Below the pieces are notes generated by a model. It was given only the letters and a program-made list of their open reading frames with translations. It had not been told where the DNA came from and did no database searches. DNA of 64,000 bases from Parathalassolituus penaei (GTDB lineage Bacteria > Pseudomonadota > Gammaproteobacteria > Pseudomonadales > Oceanobacteraceae): assembly GCF_026626885.1 (NCBI RefSeq), contig NZ_JAPNOA010000029.1:124001-188000 (forward strand), in the 5' to 3' direction. Below are positions 54,670-63,855 of this stretch, piece after piece. The position numbers and the translations under genes are program-made. Within the stretch, counting starts at the first letter, position 1; every line of letters begins with the position of its first letter.

Positions 54670-55080
54670 TCAACGCTCCTCGGTAGCGAGAGACACATCC
54701 GTTACACCGGCCTGACGAGCAGCGTCCATAACCGCCACCAGCAGACGGGTACGAGCTTCTTCATCAGCCTGGATAACAACGCTACCCTGCGGGTTTTCAG
54801 CGTGCATCCGTTCGATGTTGGCGCGGACCTGACTTTCTTCTACCTTGCGTTTATTGATCCAGATTTCGCCCAGATCGTTAATGGCAATCAGAATGTTGGC
54901 ACGGGACTGGGTAGTCGCCGTGCTGGCATCCGGACGGTTTACTTCAATACCGGACTCTTTCACGAAGGAAGCGGTCACGATAAAGAAGATCAGCATGATA
55001 AACACCACGTCGAGCATCGGGGTGATGTCGATATCACCTTCTTCAGACTGTGGCGTGAGATTGGAAAAACCGCGTCTCAT
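54670..55080 (-). CDS. exbD: ExbD2 biopolymer transport protein
   Basis: A 136-residue single-pass inner-membrane protein with the conserved membrane Asp in ITPMLDVVFIMLIFFIV and a small periplasmic domain. It forms the proton channel with ExbB. It lies 18 bases after exbB and abuts tonB. Confidence 0.94.
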   Translation of the reverse strand: MRRGFSNLTPQSEEGDIDITPMLDVVFIMLIFFIVTASFVKESGIEVNRPDASTATTQSRANILIAINDLGEIWINKRKVEESQVRANIERMHAENPQGSVVIQADEEARTRLLVAVMDAARQAGVTDVSLATEER

Positions 55081-55098
55081 AATCTTGTACTCTTGAAT

Positions 55099-55620
55099 TT
55101 AGTGATCGAAGGTCAGTTTGTCTTCGATACGCATCTGTTCGCGCCGGATAAAACGTTCCAGCAAGCTGCGGGCAAACACACCGGTAATCGCGCCTACCAT
55201 ACCCGCCATGGTCGGGATGGTGGCTTTGGAAATACCGGAGGCCATCGCTTTCGGGCTGCCACTCCCCATCAGGGCCATCACATCGAATACTTCGATCATG
55301 CCCCAGACAGTACCCAGCAAACCGAACAGCGGTGCCAGTCCTACCAGCATGCGAATAGTGCTGATGTTGGCTTGCAGCTGCATCGACAGGTGGCACAGCA
55401 GATCCTGACGAATCTGGTGCGCCGACCAGGAGCGGCGCTCGCTGCGTGCTTCCCATTCCGCCACCGCAGCGGCAACCGCCGAGCGGTGGCCAAACAGGAT
55501 GTAGCCAACCCGTTCCAGCACCAGCAACCAGAGGATAAATACCAGGCCCATGATGGCGTAGAGGACTTCGCCGCCACGCTCCATGAACAGGTATACCGGT
55601 TCGTATAAAGTGCTGAACAT
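55099..55620 (-). CDS. exbB: ExbB2 (MotA/TolQ/ExbB family)
   Basis: A 173-residue protein with three membrane helices and the family core LVGLAPLFGLLGTVWGMIEVFDVMALMGSG. It is short, as in TonB2 systems. It lies 6 bases after the larger ExbB-like protein TtpC. Confidence 0.94.
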   Translation of the reverse strand: MFSTLYEPVYLFMERGGEVLYAIMGLVFILWLLVLERVGYILFGHRSAVAAAVAEWEARSERRSWSAHQIRQDLLCHLSMQLQANISTIRMLVGLAPLFGLLGTVWGMIEVFDVMALMGSGSPKAMASGISKATIPTMAGMVGAITGVFARSLLERFIRREQMRIEDKLTFDH

Positions 55621-55626
55621 AGTTAC

Positions 55627-56997
55627 TTACGCCGCTGCTTTGGACTGTTGTTCGGACTGACGGGCCAGAATGCCAGTCGCACGTTCTTCCAGGATCAGAA
55701 TCAGGGCACGGCTGCGGTTGTTGGTCAGGGTGTGCAGGAACACACACGGAATCGCAGACACCAGACCTTGAACGGTCGTTACCAGCGCCTGGGAAATACC
55801 ACCCGCCATCAGTTTCGGATCACCAGTACCAAACAGGGACATGGTTTCGAATACGTCGATCATACCGGTTACTGTACCCAGCAGACCCAGCAGCGGAGCC
55901 ACCACAGAGATGATCTTGATCCAGGTGATACCCGTGGTCAGACGTGGGATCTCAGCAGAAATCGCCTCACCCAGGTGCAGTTCAAGTGTTTCGATATCGG
56001 CGTTGCGGTGCTTCTTGTAAACACTCATCACACGACCCAAAGCGTTGTTTTCATCGGCCACATCCGACTGCATCTGACGACGAATACGCCCACCTTCCAG
56101 AGTCAGCATCAGCATACGAACCAACGCCAGCAGAATACCGATACCGCCCAGACCCATAATGATGTAACCAACCACACCACCCTGCTCGATACGGTCAGTC
56201 ATCTCAGGAGACTGGCCCTTGATCTTCAGCAGCTGGCCACGGGATGGGTCAATCCAGAAACCGGTCAGCTGGTCACCAGAAGATTTTTCCAGAGCAACCA
56301 CCGGGTCGTTGTAACGGCTGCCAGGCTGTTTATCCAGCTCGACTACGCGTGCGGATTCCATATCCCAGTTCAGGAACTTGCCATCCGCTACCAGGTTGAA
56401 ACCACCAACACGAACCACGTTCTTGCGAGTGCTTTCGCCCGTTGGCAACACCACGTCAGTCGCAAACTTGCTGACCTGACCGCTGTAAGTCATTTCACGC
56501 TGCATCTCGAACCACAGACGCTCAAGAGACTCAACCGATGGCATGTTGGAAGAAGAACCGGCGCTCTTGATCAGAGCACTCAGGAATTCGTTGCGGCCTG
56601 GCAGTTCAGCACTGATCACCGAACCTTCGAACACGGAACGGGTATCACCGGAAACCTGCTGCAGCACACCGAACAGCTCTTTCAGGCTGCCCATTCGCTC
56701 AGTCAGACGATCCTGGGATTCCGCCAGACGGGTTTCATTGCTCTGGAACAGTTGTTCCTTGCGCACACTGTCGGCTTCCAGAGCTGATACTTCACGACGC
56801 GCTTCCGCCAGCATGCTTTCCTGCTCACTGTGAGCAGCGTTAAAACGTGCCATACGCTCACGGGTCTGCTGGTCATCACGAGCCTGACCCTGTTGAACCA
56901 GTTTCAGCAGATCGTTAACGGATGTCGCTTCAGCTGCCTGTACAGCGTGACAGCCAACGGCCATGGCAGCGGCCAGAATCATTGCCTTGAACTTCAT
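55627..56997 (-). CDS. ttpC: TtpC-type large ExbB-like protein
   Basis: A 456-residue protein with a signal peptide, a long periplasmic coiled-coil region (~25-260) and a C-terminal MotA/TolQ/ExbB domain (~270-445, with ISVVAPLLGLLGTVTGMIDVFETM). It corresponds to TtpC, the extra component required by Vibrio TonB2 complexes. Its ATG shares a base with the stop of the DUF3450 gene. Confidence 0.9.
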   Translation of the reverse strand: MKFKAMILAAAMAVGCHAVQAAEATSVNDLLKLVQQGQARDDQQTRERMARFNAAHSEQESMLAEARREVSALEADSVRKEQLFQSNETRLAESQDRLTERMGSLKELFGVLQQVSGDTRSVFEGSVISAELPGRNEFLSALIKSAGSSSNMPSVESLERLWFEMQREMTYSGQVSKFATDVVLPTGESTRKNVVRVGGFNLVADGKFLNWDMESARVVELDKQPGSRYNDPVVALEKSSGDQLTGFWIDPSRGQLLKIKGQSPEMTDRIEQGGVVGYIIMGLGGIGILLALVRMLMLTLEGGRIRRQMQSDVADENNALGRVMSVYKKHRNADIETLELHLGEAISAEIPRLTTGITWIKIISVVAPLLGLLGTVTGMIDVFETMSLFGTGDPKLMAGGISQALVTTVQGLVSAIPCVFLHTLTNNRSRALILILEERATGILARQSEQQSKAAA

Positions 56998-57761
56998 TAT
57001 TTGGCCTCCTGTGGAGCCGCTACCGGTACCTTGATGAGATCAGGCGCTGCCTGTTCACGAGCGATGCGGATTGCCGCCATCACCTTGCTCTTGTACTCGG
57101 CGTCCAGCGGTTGCCACTGGCGGGAATTCTGGTTAAACACACCCAGCTCATGGCCGTCCAGAGTCTGGTAAATCAGGGAAATACGGCCAACCCGCAGGAA
57201 GTCGACTTCACGACCGTCCAGGTTGCCACGGTAAGACTCGATGGTACGACCGTAGTCCATTTCACGCAGATAAGCGTCCATCACCTTGCGATACTTTTCA
57301 GCAACGCTGACGTCTGCACGGCCCATCAGGTCTTTCAGACCGTCAACGCGCTTGGCGCGCTCTTCAACACGGAACGGCACATCGGCCTGCACAAACTGAT
57401 CAATGGCGTCGATCATACGCAGCATCAGCGGGGTGATCTGGCGTTCAACCAGAGTCACCTGATCAATGCTCTTCTCAATACCGTCAAGCTCGGACTGCTG
57501 GCTGGCCAGCTGCTTGTCGAGTTGCTGGATATACACTTTGAGACCATCGGCTTCCTTGATAGCAGCGCGATAATCGCGTTCCGCACTGCGAGTGGTGTCA
57601 TCGATGGAATCGATTTTTTGCTGTGCCTGCTGTGCCTGGGCTGCGCGGTTGGCGCCCTTGTCGATCACAGTTTCCACATCGGCTGCATTGGCACCGAACA
57701 CAACACCGGACGCCAGAATGGCAGCGGCCAGAAGGTTGCGAGTTCGCAGTTGCATAGGCAT
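56997..57761 (-). CDS. DUF3450 periplasmic coiled-coil protein
   Basis: A 254-residue protein with a signal peptide (cleavage after NAA or nearby) and a long helical coiled coil (AQQKIDSIDDTTRSAERDYRAAIKEADGLKVYIQQLDKQ). DUF3450 proteins head TonB2 operons in marine gammaproteobacteria; their role is not defined. The start at 57761 (MPMQLRTRN) gives a normal signal peptide; the longer frame adds 12 residues. Confidence 0.85.
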   Translation of the reverse strand: MPMQLRTRNLLAAAILASGVVFGANAADVETVIDKGANRAAQAQQAQQKIDSIDDTTRSAERDYRAAIKEADGLKVYIQQLDKQLASQQSELDGIEKSIDQVTLVERQITPLMLRMIDAIDQFVQADVPFRVEERAKRVDGLKDLMGRADVSVAEKYRKVMDAYLREMDYGRTIESYRGNLDGREVDFLRVGRISLIYQTLDGHELGVFNQNSRQWQPLDAEYKSKVMAAIRIAREQAAPDLIKVPVAAPQEAK

Positions 57762-57852
57762 ATCTGTTACCCGTTTAAACATCGTTTTGCCTGACAAAAT
57801 ACAGGCGTTAAAAAATGAAAGCGAAGACTACACGCATGACGTGACACATATA

Positions 57853-57867
57853 TTACACTTTTTGTAA
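57853..57867. promoter_or_regulatory. Short palindrome upstream of the TonB2 operon
   Basis: TTACA-CTTTT-TGTAA lies ~90 bases upstream of the DUF3450 start, in an AT-rich stretch that should contain the operon's promoter. It could be an operator, but I cannot match it to a known regulator; it is not a Fur box. Confidence 0.2.
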
Positions 57868-57976
57868 TGTTGTAACATTTTTGTCAGCGCACAGATCATG
57901 AAAGCATGCCGTCAGTGGCAGTCCGGCGTCCGTACCGGTAACTCCTGATATCAGCATCTATAAAAGCAGAGGGTCA

Positions 57977-58004
57977 TAAAAAAGCGCCTTGTGAAAGGCG
58001 CTTT
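57977..58004 (-). terminator. Rho-independent terminator of the lipoprotein gene
   Basis: AAAGCGCC and GGCGCTTT form the stem, followed on the minus strand by TTTTTT. It lies ~40 bases beyond the lipoprotein stop codon and separates this unit from the TonB2 operon. Confidence 0.85.
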
Positions 58005-58042
58005 GGGTCAGGTCTGCCAGAGCGGACCTGCTGGTCTTCTGA

Positions 58043-59482
58043 TTACTGGTTAACAGCAGTCAGAGTGTCCAGGGAACCTTCGATAACCCAACCGGAAGTC
58101 CAGTTGTCAGTACCGTTAGGGTTAACAGCACCAGCGTAGGTGGTAGCGTCGAAAGCGAAGTCAGAACCGTTATCTACTGCAGTTACGTCAGCAGTGATAG
58201 AAGTAGCAACAGCTTCAGCGTTCAGAACAGCACCAGCAGCGTTCAGGGTGATAGCAGCAGCAGAGCTGATCAGGGAACCGGTAGCTGGAGAGTCGTTTTT
58301 CAGCAGAGCGTCAGTGCTGTCACACACCATGTCTTGTACAGACACGTTGGTTGCTTCGCTGCTCTTCACTTCCAGACAGCCAGAAGCGAAACCGGTAGCA
58401 ACCACTTTGGACAGGTCAGCGTTCACTTCACCACGCAGCTTGGCAGCTGGCTGGCCGTTGTTGATAGCACCACCGATCAGGGTGATGTTGCTCAGAGCGG
58501 CGTGAGTAGCAGAAACCTGCTTGTTGGAAGACAGGTCAGAGTTACCTTCGATACCGCGTGGGTCGTTGGTACCAGATGGAGTAGCAGTAGCAGACTGGTT
58601 CTTCAGAACGATGGCGTACTGGATGTTGCCCTGGAAGCCTTCGTCGAAGTCGATATCGTCGTCGTCGTTGTTGGTCAGAACAGCGTGGGTCACGTTCACG
58701 TTACCACCGAACCACTCGATACCATCGTCCAGGCTGTTGTGGATCTGGATGTAATCGATAGTGGTACCAGAACCAACACCCTGCAGGGACAGACCGTTGA
58801 TTTCGTTGTCTGGACCAGCCACTTTACCGGCTTCAGCGATACGAACGTATTTCATAACACCGCTGTTGTCAGCCATGTCGTTACCACCGAAGTAACCGAT
58901 GCCGTCGCCGCCTTCACCGGCTACGTTACATACGGTACCAGTGCCATAACATACGCCAGTGTCACCCAGGCCGTATTGTGGAGCGAAACCCTGAATAACC
59001 ACACCACCCCATTCGCCCAGACCGTCGTAGTTGTCGTCCTGAACAGAAGAGAAAGTGATTGGAGCAGCAGCAGTACCTTCAGCCATCAGCTTGGAACCAC
59101 GGGTAACCAGCAGAACACCAGTGTTGTAAGCTTTAACTTCTACGCCTGGCTCGATGGTCAGGGTAACACCAGCAGACTTCGCAGCAGTTACAGCAGCAGC
59201 GTCAGCCAGTTCAACGTTACCAGCACCAACGGTTACAAAACCGTTCAGACGGTATTCCACACCCGCTTTCATGGTGTAGTCCTTGTCTACAGTACCTTCC
59301 AGGGTACATACGGTTTCGTCAGAGTTACAGGTTACGAAATCGTAAGTTACTTCGGTATCAGTGTCGGTATCAGTGTTGCCGGTGTCTTTATTAGATGAAG
59401 ATGAAGAACCACCACAACCTACGATAGAAGCAGTAGTAGCAGCCAGCAGCGCGGCAACCAGATATTTCTTTTTGAATTCCAT
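58043..59482 (-). CDS. Abundant surface or periplasmic lipoprotein, beta-helix-like
   Basis: A 479-residue lipoprotein. The signal peptide ends in a lipobox (SIVGC, Cys23), followed by a Gly/Ser and Asp-Thr repeat tether and a long domain with recurring short strands (for example VTLTIEPGVEVKAYNTGVLLVTRGSKLMAEG and GEWGGVVIQG) suggestive of a right-handed parallel beta-helix. Acidic NNDDDDIDFDEG may bind metal. Codon usage is extremely biased compared with its neighbours, which implies very high expression. It lies ~100 bases downstream of the TonB receptor gene, on the same strand, and probably acts as its substrate-binding partner. The function is inferred. Confidence 0.8.
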   Translation of the reverse strand: MEFKKKYLVAALLAATTASIVGCGGSSSSSNKDTGNTDTDTDTEVTYDFVTCNSDETVCTLEGTVDKDYTMKAGVEYRLNGFVTVGAGNVELADAAAVTAAKSAGVTLTIEPGVEVKAYNTGVLLVTRGSKLMAEGTAAAPITFSSVQDDNYDGLGEWGGVVIQGFAPQYGLGDTGVCYGTGTVCNVAGEGGDGIGYFGGNDMADNSGVMKYVRIAEAGKVAGPDNEINGLSLQGVGSGTTIDYIQIHNSLDDGIEWFGGNVNVTHAVLTNNDDDDIDFDEGFQGNIQYAIVLKNQSATATPSGTNDPRGIEGNSDLSSNKQVSATHAALSNITLIGGAINNGQPAAKLRGEVNADLSKVVATGFASGCLEVKSSEATNVSVQDMVCDSTDALLKNDSPATGSLISSAAAITLNAAGAVLNAEAVATSITADVTAVDNGSDFAFDATTYAGAVNPNGTDNWTSGWVIEGSLDTLTAVNQ

Positions 59483-59505
59483 GATACAGCCCTCAGGAGT
59501 TTGGT

Positions 59506-59541
59506 AATGAAGTCGACCGTTATCCTAGGTCGACTTTATTA
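59506..59541 (-). terminator. Hairpin between TonB receptor and lipoprotein genes
   Basis: AAGTCGACC and GGTCGACTT (9 bp, extended by TAAT/ATTA) enclose a 9-base loop in the 100-base gap between the two genes. There is no T-run directly after it on the minus strand. It may stabilise or process the transcript so that the lipoprotein is made in greater amounts than the receptor. Confidence 0.5.
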
Positions 59542-59582
59542 CATATCGATTAAAAAAACTGACGATATCTGAATTTTTACTA

Positions 59583-62573
59583 TCAGAACTCGTAGGAGAA
59601 ACCGGCACTGATATCCATACCCTCATGATAGCTCTCGATAGTGCTACCACCCTGGCTATAGGAAACCCTGGAGTCGGTAATATTACCGGCCTTGGCTTTC
59701 ACCGACATTTGCTCATCGATTTCATATTCGTAAGCAAGATCAAGGGTAATACGTGCATCTTCGATAATCGGATCATCAGCACGGGAGGTCAGGTGAATAC
59801 GGTCACTGAAGCTGTTAACCAGCAAAGTGATACTCTGGGCGCTTGGCAGATGGTCGAAACCGATCTGGAAGTTGGCCAGATTACGGGATTGCCCCTGCAG
59901 CTGGCGTGAATCCTTGCCTTCCAGACGGGCGCTGTCGTCACTCAGATTCACAACCGCGTCAATGTAGGAATAGTTACCGCTGACAAAACCAGTCCAGGTA
60001 TCGGTATCCAGAGTATTGATACGGAAATCCAGTTCGAGGCCGGTCAGATCAGCAGACTTTTCATTACGGAAGGTAGTACCACTGGCAGCACTGCCAGAAG
60101 CATCCATAACGGTACGTTCAATCGGATCAGCAATCATCTTGTTGAATACTGCAAACGAAATATTCTCTTCTTCAGAGAAGTAGTATTCCGCACGCAAATC
60201 AAGGTTATCAATCTTGGAGATAACCAGATCCGGGTTACCATATACTTCTTCGTCAGTTTCAGGATCGTATTGAACTGATTCCGACAATTCAGTCAGGCCA
60301 GGACGAGACAGGGTTTTACTCACAGCTGCGCGCAATTGCAGCTCTTCGTTATATTGCCAGTTAGCCGATACCACTGGTAATACATCACTGGATTTCAGCT
60401 TGTTGGAATTGGCGCTTGAATATGGGTAATCCAGAGTTTGCTCGGAATCTTCCATACGGGCACCTGCCAGAACCTGAACGTCACCAAAATCCACTTCACC
60501 GGAAGCGTAGGCAGCAGTTACGTTATCGCTGGCTTCATAACTGTCAGTGTTGGTGGTGCGGTTAGCCAGAATCAGCTGACCATTCTGGAAGTTGGCATCG
60601 TTAACGATGGCCTCGATGTTCTGGGTAGTGTCCAGACCAGCACCGGTTGTCGCCACACCAACACGGGTCATATCCACAGTACGGTCTTTTTGGGATGCCA
60701 TCAGACCGGTTTTCACAGTCAGACCGATGTCGTCGGTCAGCATGGTTTCAATGCGGTAATCAACACCGGCATCCAGTGCATCTTCTGTCAGCTCGGAGAA
60801 ACGACGCTCCAGGGTAGACGGAATAAAAACACCGTTGATATAGCTGTATGCACGACGGTCCGGCTCATCACGCTTGGTCTGTGCCACACCCACATGCCAG
60901 TTCAGCTGCTGGGTATCGTCTGCAAACAGGTGTTCACCACTGAACTGCTGACCCAGGAACTGACGCTCGGTCCACTGCATCAGCACCTTGTTGATCTGCT
61001 GGTCGGCAGAACTGTCATAAACACTGGAGGTTTTGGTGGTGTTGTCAGTCTTGCGCAAAATCGTGGTTTTGCTCAGCAACGTGGTTTCAGCGGTTTCATA
61101 ACCACCGACCAGGTATGCAGTTGTATCGATCTTGCGCTTGCTACGCTCGTAGGAACCACTGCGATCATCATCGTTAACGGTCGCGTCGTGACGGGCCTCG
61201 GTAGCGTCCTTGTACTGAACAGCGCCGTAGTAACCATATTCACCGTCACCAGAGCTCTCGATACGATCACCAAAACCGTAGGAGAAACCACGTGCCGGTT
61301 TGGCAGACGTCTGCTGAACGTTGTAGTTGTGATCCAGAGAAGTTGCCATGCCGACCATTTCCGCCGGATAGGTACAGAGAGGATCACCGGAACCGGAAGA
61401 ACAGTAAGTCAGGCCTTTGGAGCCAACGAAGTTGCTGGCGATGGCGGATGGCATTTCACGGGTGCCATCATCCACACCCAGCCAGTCGGAGCTGCCGCCT
61501 TCGTAGCTGTTGATATCACTGAACGTGGTACGGTTGTTCATCCCCATATCCACACTCAGCTTGTTCACAGGCTCATCCGGCAGACCTTTGGTGGTCATCT
61601 GGATGATGCCGCCAGTAGCGTCGCCTGGCATGTCTGGCGTGTAGGTTTTCTGGATGTTGATACCACCCAGTACCGCTGCCGGGAACAGGTCAAGCGGCAC
61701 GTCACGACGCATAGGGTCGGTACTTGGCATCAAACCACCGTTGAGGGTGGAAGAAATGTAACGACCTTGCAAACCACGCACCACTGCGAACTGACCGCCA
61801 ACGACGGATACACCGGCAACACGTTTCAGGGCAGAAGCAGCGCTGGAATCGCCGAAACGAGCCATCTGCTCGGTACCAATGGCTTCCAGCACAGCGGAAG
61901 AATCGCGCTCCTGAGCTGCACCGGTGGTCGGCATATAGGAACCAACGGCCACCACTTCTTCAATAGAACCGTTACCGGCCATGCTCATGCCCAGATTCAG
62001 AGCGGTGGTGTTATTGCCGATCACGTGCAGGTTACGCACGTCACGCTTGCCGTAGTTCGGGTGGGAAACGGTGAGGTTGTACTGACCGCGTGGCAGATCC
62101 AGCGTAAAAGCACCATCGGCGTCGGTCATTACACCCACTTCGGTACCTTCAACAGAGATACGTGCACCGACAATCGGACCGGCAGTTTCATCCGACAGCA
62201 GAACGCCGGAAATCTTGCCAGCCAGCTGGGCATCCGCCTGACCCGGGGTATACAGCACTACTTCTTCAATTGCTTCGCCACCAATCATCTCAACGACGAT
62301 TTCGGCATTTTCAGCAGCGGATGCGGTGTCGAATTGGAACTCACCCAGTTGTTCGCCCATCTGGGACACCACAACGGAGTGACTGCCAGCGGGCAGATTG
62401 TCGAAGCTTGCGAAACCATCACTGCCAGACAAGCGTTTCTGACCATTTAATGTCACGGTAACGTCTTTCAGCGCTGCACCGTCTTCGATCAGATAAAAAA
62501 CGGCTTCACCAGCCATCACCTGGGATACAAGCAAGGATGAGGCTGCAGTCAGCAGCAAACGGGTCGGTTTCAT
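59583..62573 (-). CDS. TonB-dependent outer-membrane receptor with carboxypeptidase-like domain
   Basis: A 996-residue receptor. A signal peptide (cleavage after VMA) is followed by two Ig-like/carboxypeptidase regulatory-like modules (~20-90 and ~115-190), the plug (~215-330, with RGLQGRYISSTLNGG and GDATGGIIQMTTKG) and a 22-strand beta-barrel ending in Phe (FSYEF). The ATG at 62573 follows CAGGGGG. It takes up a substrate too large or scarce for porins, using TonB. A PhoB box upstream points to phosphate control, and the lipoprotein gene downstream looks like its partner. Confidence 0.92.
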   Translation of the reverse strand: MKPTRLLLTAASSLLVSQVMAGEAVFYLIEDGAALKDVTVTLNGQKRLSGSDGFASFDNLPAGSHSVVVSQMGEQLGEFQFDTASAAENAEIVVEMIGGEAIEEVVLYTPGQADAQLAGKISGVLLSDETAGPIVGARISVEGTEVGVMTDADGAFTLDLPRGQYNLTVSHPNYGKRDVRNLHVIGNNTTALNLGMSMAGNGSIEEVVAVGSYMPTTGAAQERDSSAVLEAIGTEQMARFGDSSAASALKRVAGVSVVGGQFAVVRGLQGRYISSTLNGGLMPSTDPMRRDVPLDLFPAAVLGGINIQKTYTPDMPGDATGGIIQMTTKGLPDEPVNKLSVDMGMNNRTTFSDINSYEGGSSDWLGVDDGTREMPSAIASNFVGSKGLTYCSSGSGDPLCTYPAEMVGMATSLDHNYNVQQTSAKPARGFSYGFGDRIESSGDGEYGYYGAVQYKDATEARHDATVNDDDRSGSYERSKRKIDTTAYLVGGYETAETTLLSKTTILRKTDNTTKTSSVYDSSADQQINKVLMQWTERQFLGQQFSGEHLFADDTQQLNWHVGVAQTKRDEPDRRAYSYINGVFIPSTLERRFSELTEDALDAGVDYRIETMLTDDIGLTVKTGLMASQKDRTVDMTRVGVATTGAGLDTTQNIEAIVNDANFQNGQLILANRTTNTDSYEASDNVTAAYASGEVDFGDVQVLAGARMEDSEQTLDYPYSSANSNKLKSSDVLPVVSANWQYNEELQLRAAVSKTLSRPGLTELSESVQYDPETDEEVYGNPDLVISKIDNLDLRAEYYFSEEENISFAVFNKMIADPIERTVMDASGSAASGTTFRNEKSADLTGLELDFRINTLDTDTWTGFVSGNYSYIDAVVNLSDDSARLEGKDSRQLQGQSRNLANFQIGFDHLPSAQSITLLVNSFSDRIHLTSRADDPIIEDARITLDLAYEYEIDEQMSVKAKAGNITDSRVSYSQGGSTIESYHEGMDISAGFSYEF

Positions 62574-62738
62574 CAGGCCCCCTGAACATTCGGATACATG
62601 AGCAGGAAACCGGAAGAACAAATACCGCAGGGCGGTTTTCAGGGACAACAAGGGTCTCTGCGCTCTTCCATCCTCCCTGCATGGAAAATCTGGAAGCGCG
62701 AGTATGTTGACGATTTATTACACCGGGATTGAAAAAAA

Positions 62739-62756
62739 GTGACAGTTATATGAAAG
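62739..62756 (-). promoter_or_regulatory. PhoB box upstream of the TonB receptor gene
   Basis: On the minus strand, CTTTCATATAACTGTCAC matches the Pho-box consensus CTGTCATAAAACTGTCAT at most positions. A third half-site, TTTCAAT, follows at the same 11-base phase. A TAATAA-like -10 lies just beyond. It is 165 bases upstream of the receptor's ATG. Confidence 0.65.
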
Positions 62757-62764
62757 GCACATCG

Positions 62765-62789
62765 ACACCCGCTCGAATTGAGCGGGTGT
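62765..62789 (-). terminator. Hairpin after the DUF2333 gene
   Basis: ACACCCGCTC and GAGCGGGTGT form a perfect 10-bp stem with a 5-base loop, 14 bases past the DUF2333 stop codon. No T-run follows. It probably insulates the receptor promoter from upstream transcription. Confidence 0.55.
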
Positions 62790-62802
62790 TAGAAAGTATG
62801 AA

Positions 62803-63855
62803 TCAGCCCTGGGCGAGCAGTTCACGAAGGTCAGCGATGGCGGCATTGGCGCGGCTGATATATGACGCCATTACCAGAGAATGGTTCGCGAACATACCAA
62901 AACCACTGCCGTTCAGAATCATCGGTGACCATACGGTTTCCTGGGTCGCTTCCAGTTCACGGATGATCTGACGCAGACTCACCAGAGCATTCTTGTTCTG
63001 CAGAACGTCGTGGAAATCCACTTCGGTAGCCCGCAACAGATGCGCCAGCGCCCAGGCGCTGCCACGTGCTTCATAGAACACATCGTCGATCTGGGTCCAC
63101 GGAGTTTTGATGTCCTGATCGTAATGACCCGGAGTGGATTGCTGGGCAGATGCCTCACCCGACAAATCGGTATTCAGACGACGTTTGCCTACTGATGCAC
63201 TCAGACGCTGCGACAGACTGCCCAGACGGGTTTCAACATCCTGCAGCCACTGGCGCAGGTTGTCAGCACGGGCATAAAACTGTGCCTGAGGCTGCTGAGG
63301 ATCGGCCAAACGTACCAGATAGCTGTCGAGCGCCTTGATGCCACGACGGTATTCAGACTCAGACGAAGGCACCGCCCAGCTTTCACTGTCAAAGTTGAAT
63401 TGTGGTTCGGCAATCGCCAGATCACGATCTTCGGTCGACTGGCTCTGGGAGCGGCTCAGATCCTTGCGCAGCGCACGAGAATAATCACGTACCTGCACCA
63501 GCACCCCAAATTCCCAGCTCGGGATGTTGTCGAGGAAAACGCCCGGCGGGAACATATCATTACTCAGGTAGCCGCCCGGCTTGTCCAGCAGAGTGGAGGA
63601 AACCTTGATCAGGGTCGCCACACTGGTAAAACCGACCACAGGTTGCACACCCATTTTTTCGGCCTTGGCGGTGGCAACTTCACGAACGGAAAAACTCTCC
63701 GGTTCAGAGCTCCAGTACACCCCCACCAGCACCGATGCCAGTATCAGCAGAATGATCAGTGCCGCCACGGCCATCCGAACCGGACCACCGTTCGCCCACA
63801 CATTCGCCCAGCGTTCACGGATTGCCTGCAAGCCTTCCGAATCTTCCAGCGCCAT
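62803..63855 (-). CDS. DUF2333 inner-membrane protein
   Basis: A 350-residue protein with one N-terminal membrane helix (~30-50, AVAALIILLILASVLVGVYW) and a large helical periplasmic domain. Conserved-looking stretches include GGYLSNDMFPPGVFLDNIPSWEFGVLVQVRD and TEVDFHDVLQNKNALVSLRQIIRELE. DUF2333 occurs in gammaproteobacteria without an assigned role. The ATG at 63855 has GGAGA five or six bases upstream; two earlier in-frame starts have none. Confidence 0.85.
   Translation of the reverse strand: MALEDSEGLQAIRERWANVWANGGPVRMAVAALIILLILASVLVGVYWSSEPESFSVREVATAKAEKMGVQPVVGFTSVATLIKVSSTLLDKPGGYLSNDMFPPGVFLDNIPSWEFGVLVQVRDYSRALRKDLSRSQSQSTEDRDLAIAEPQFNFDSESWAVPSSESEYRRGIKALDSYLVRLADPQQPQAQFYARADNLRQWLQDVETRLGSLSQRLSASVGKRRLNTDLSGEASAQQSTPGHYDQDIKTPWTQIDDVFYEARGSAWALAHLLRATEVDFHDVLQNKNALVSLRQIIRELEATQETVWSPMILNGSGFGMFANHSLVMASYISRANAAIADLRELLAQG

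Noticed and set aside
57779-57812. Possible LexA box (CTGT...CAG) before the TonB2 operon
   Set aside because: The spacing does not fit CTGT-N8-ACAG; it is just a small imperfect palindrome.
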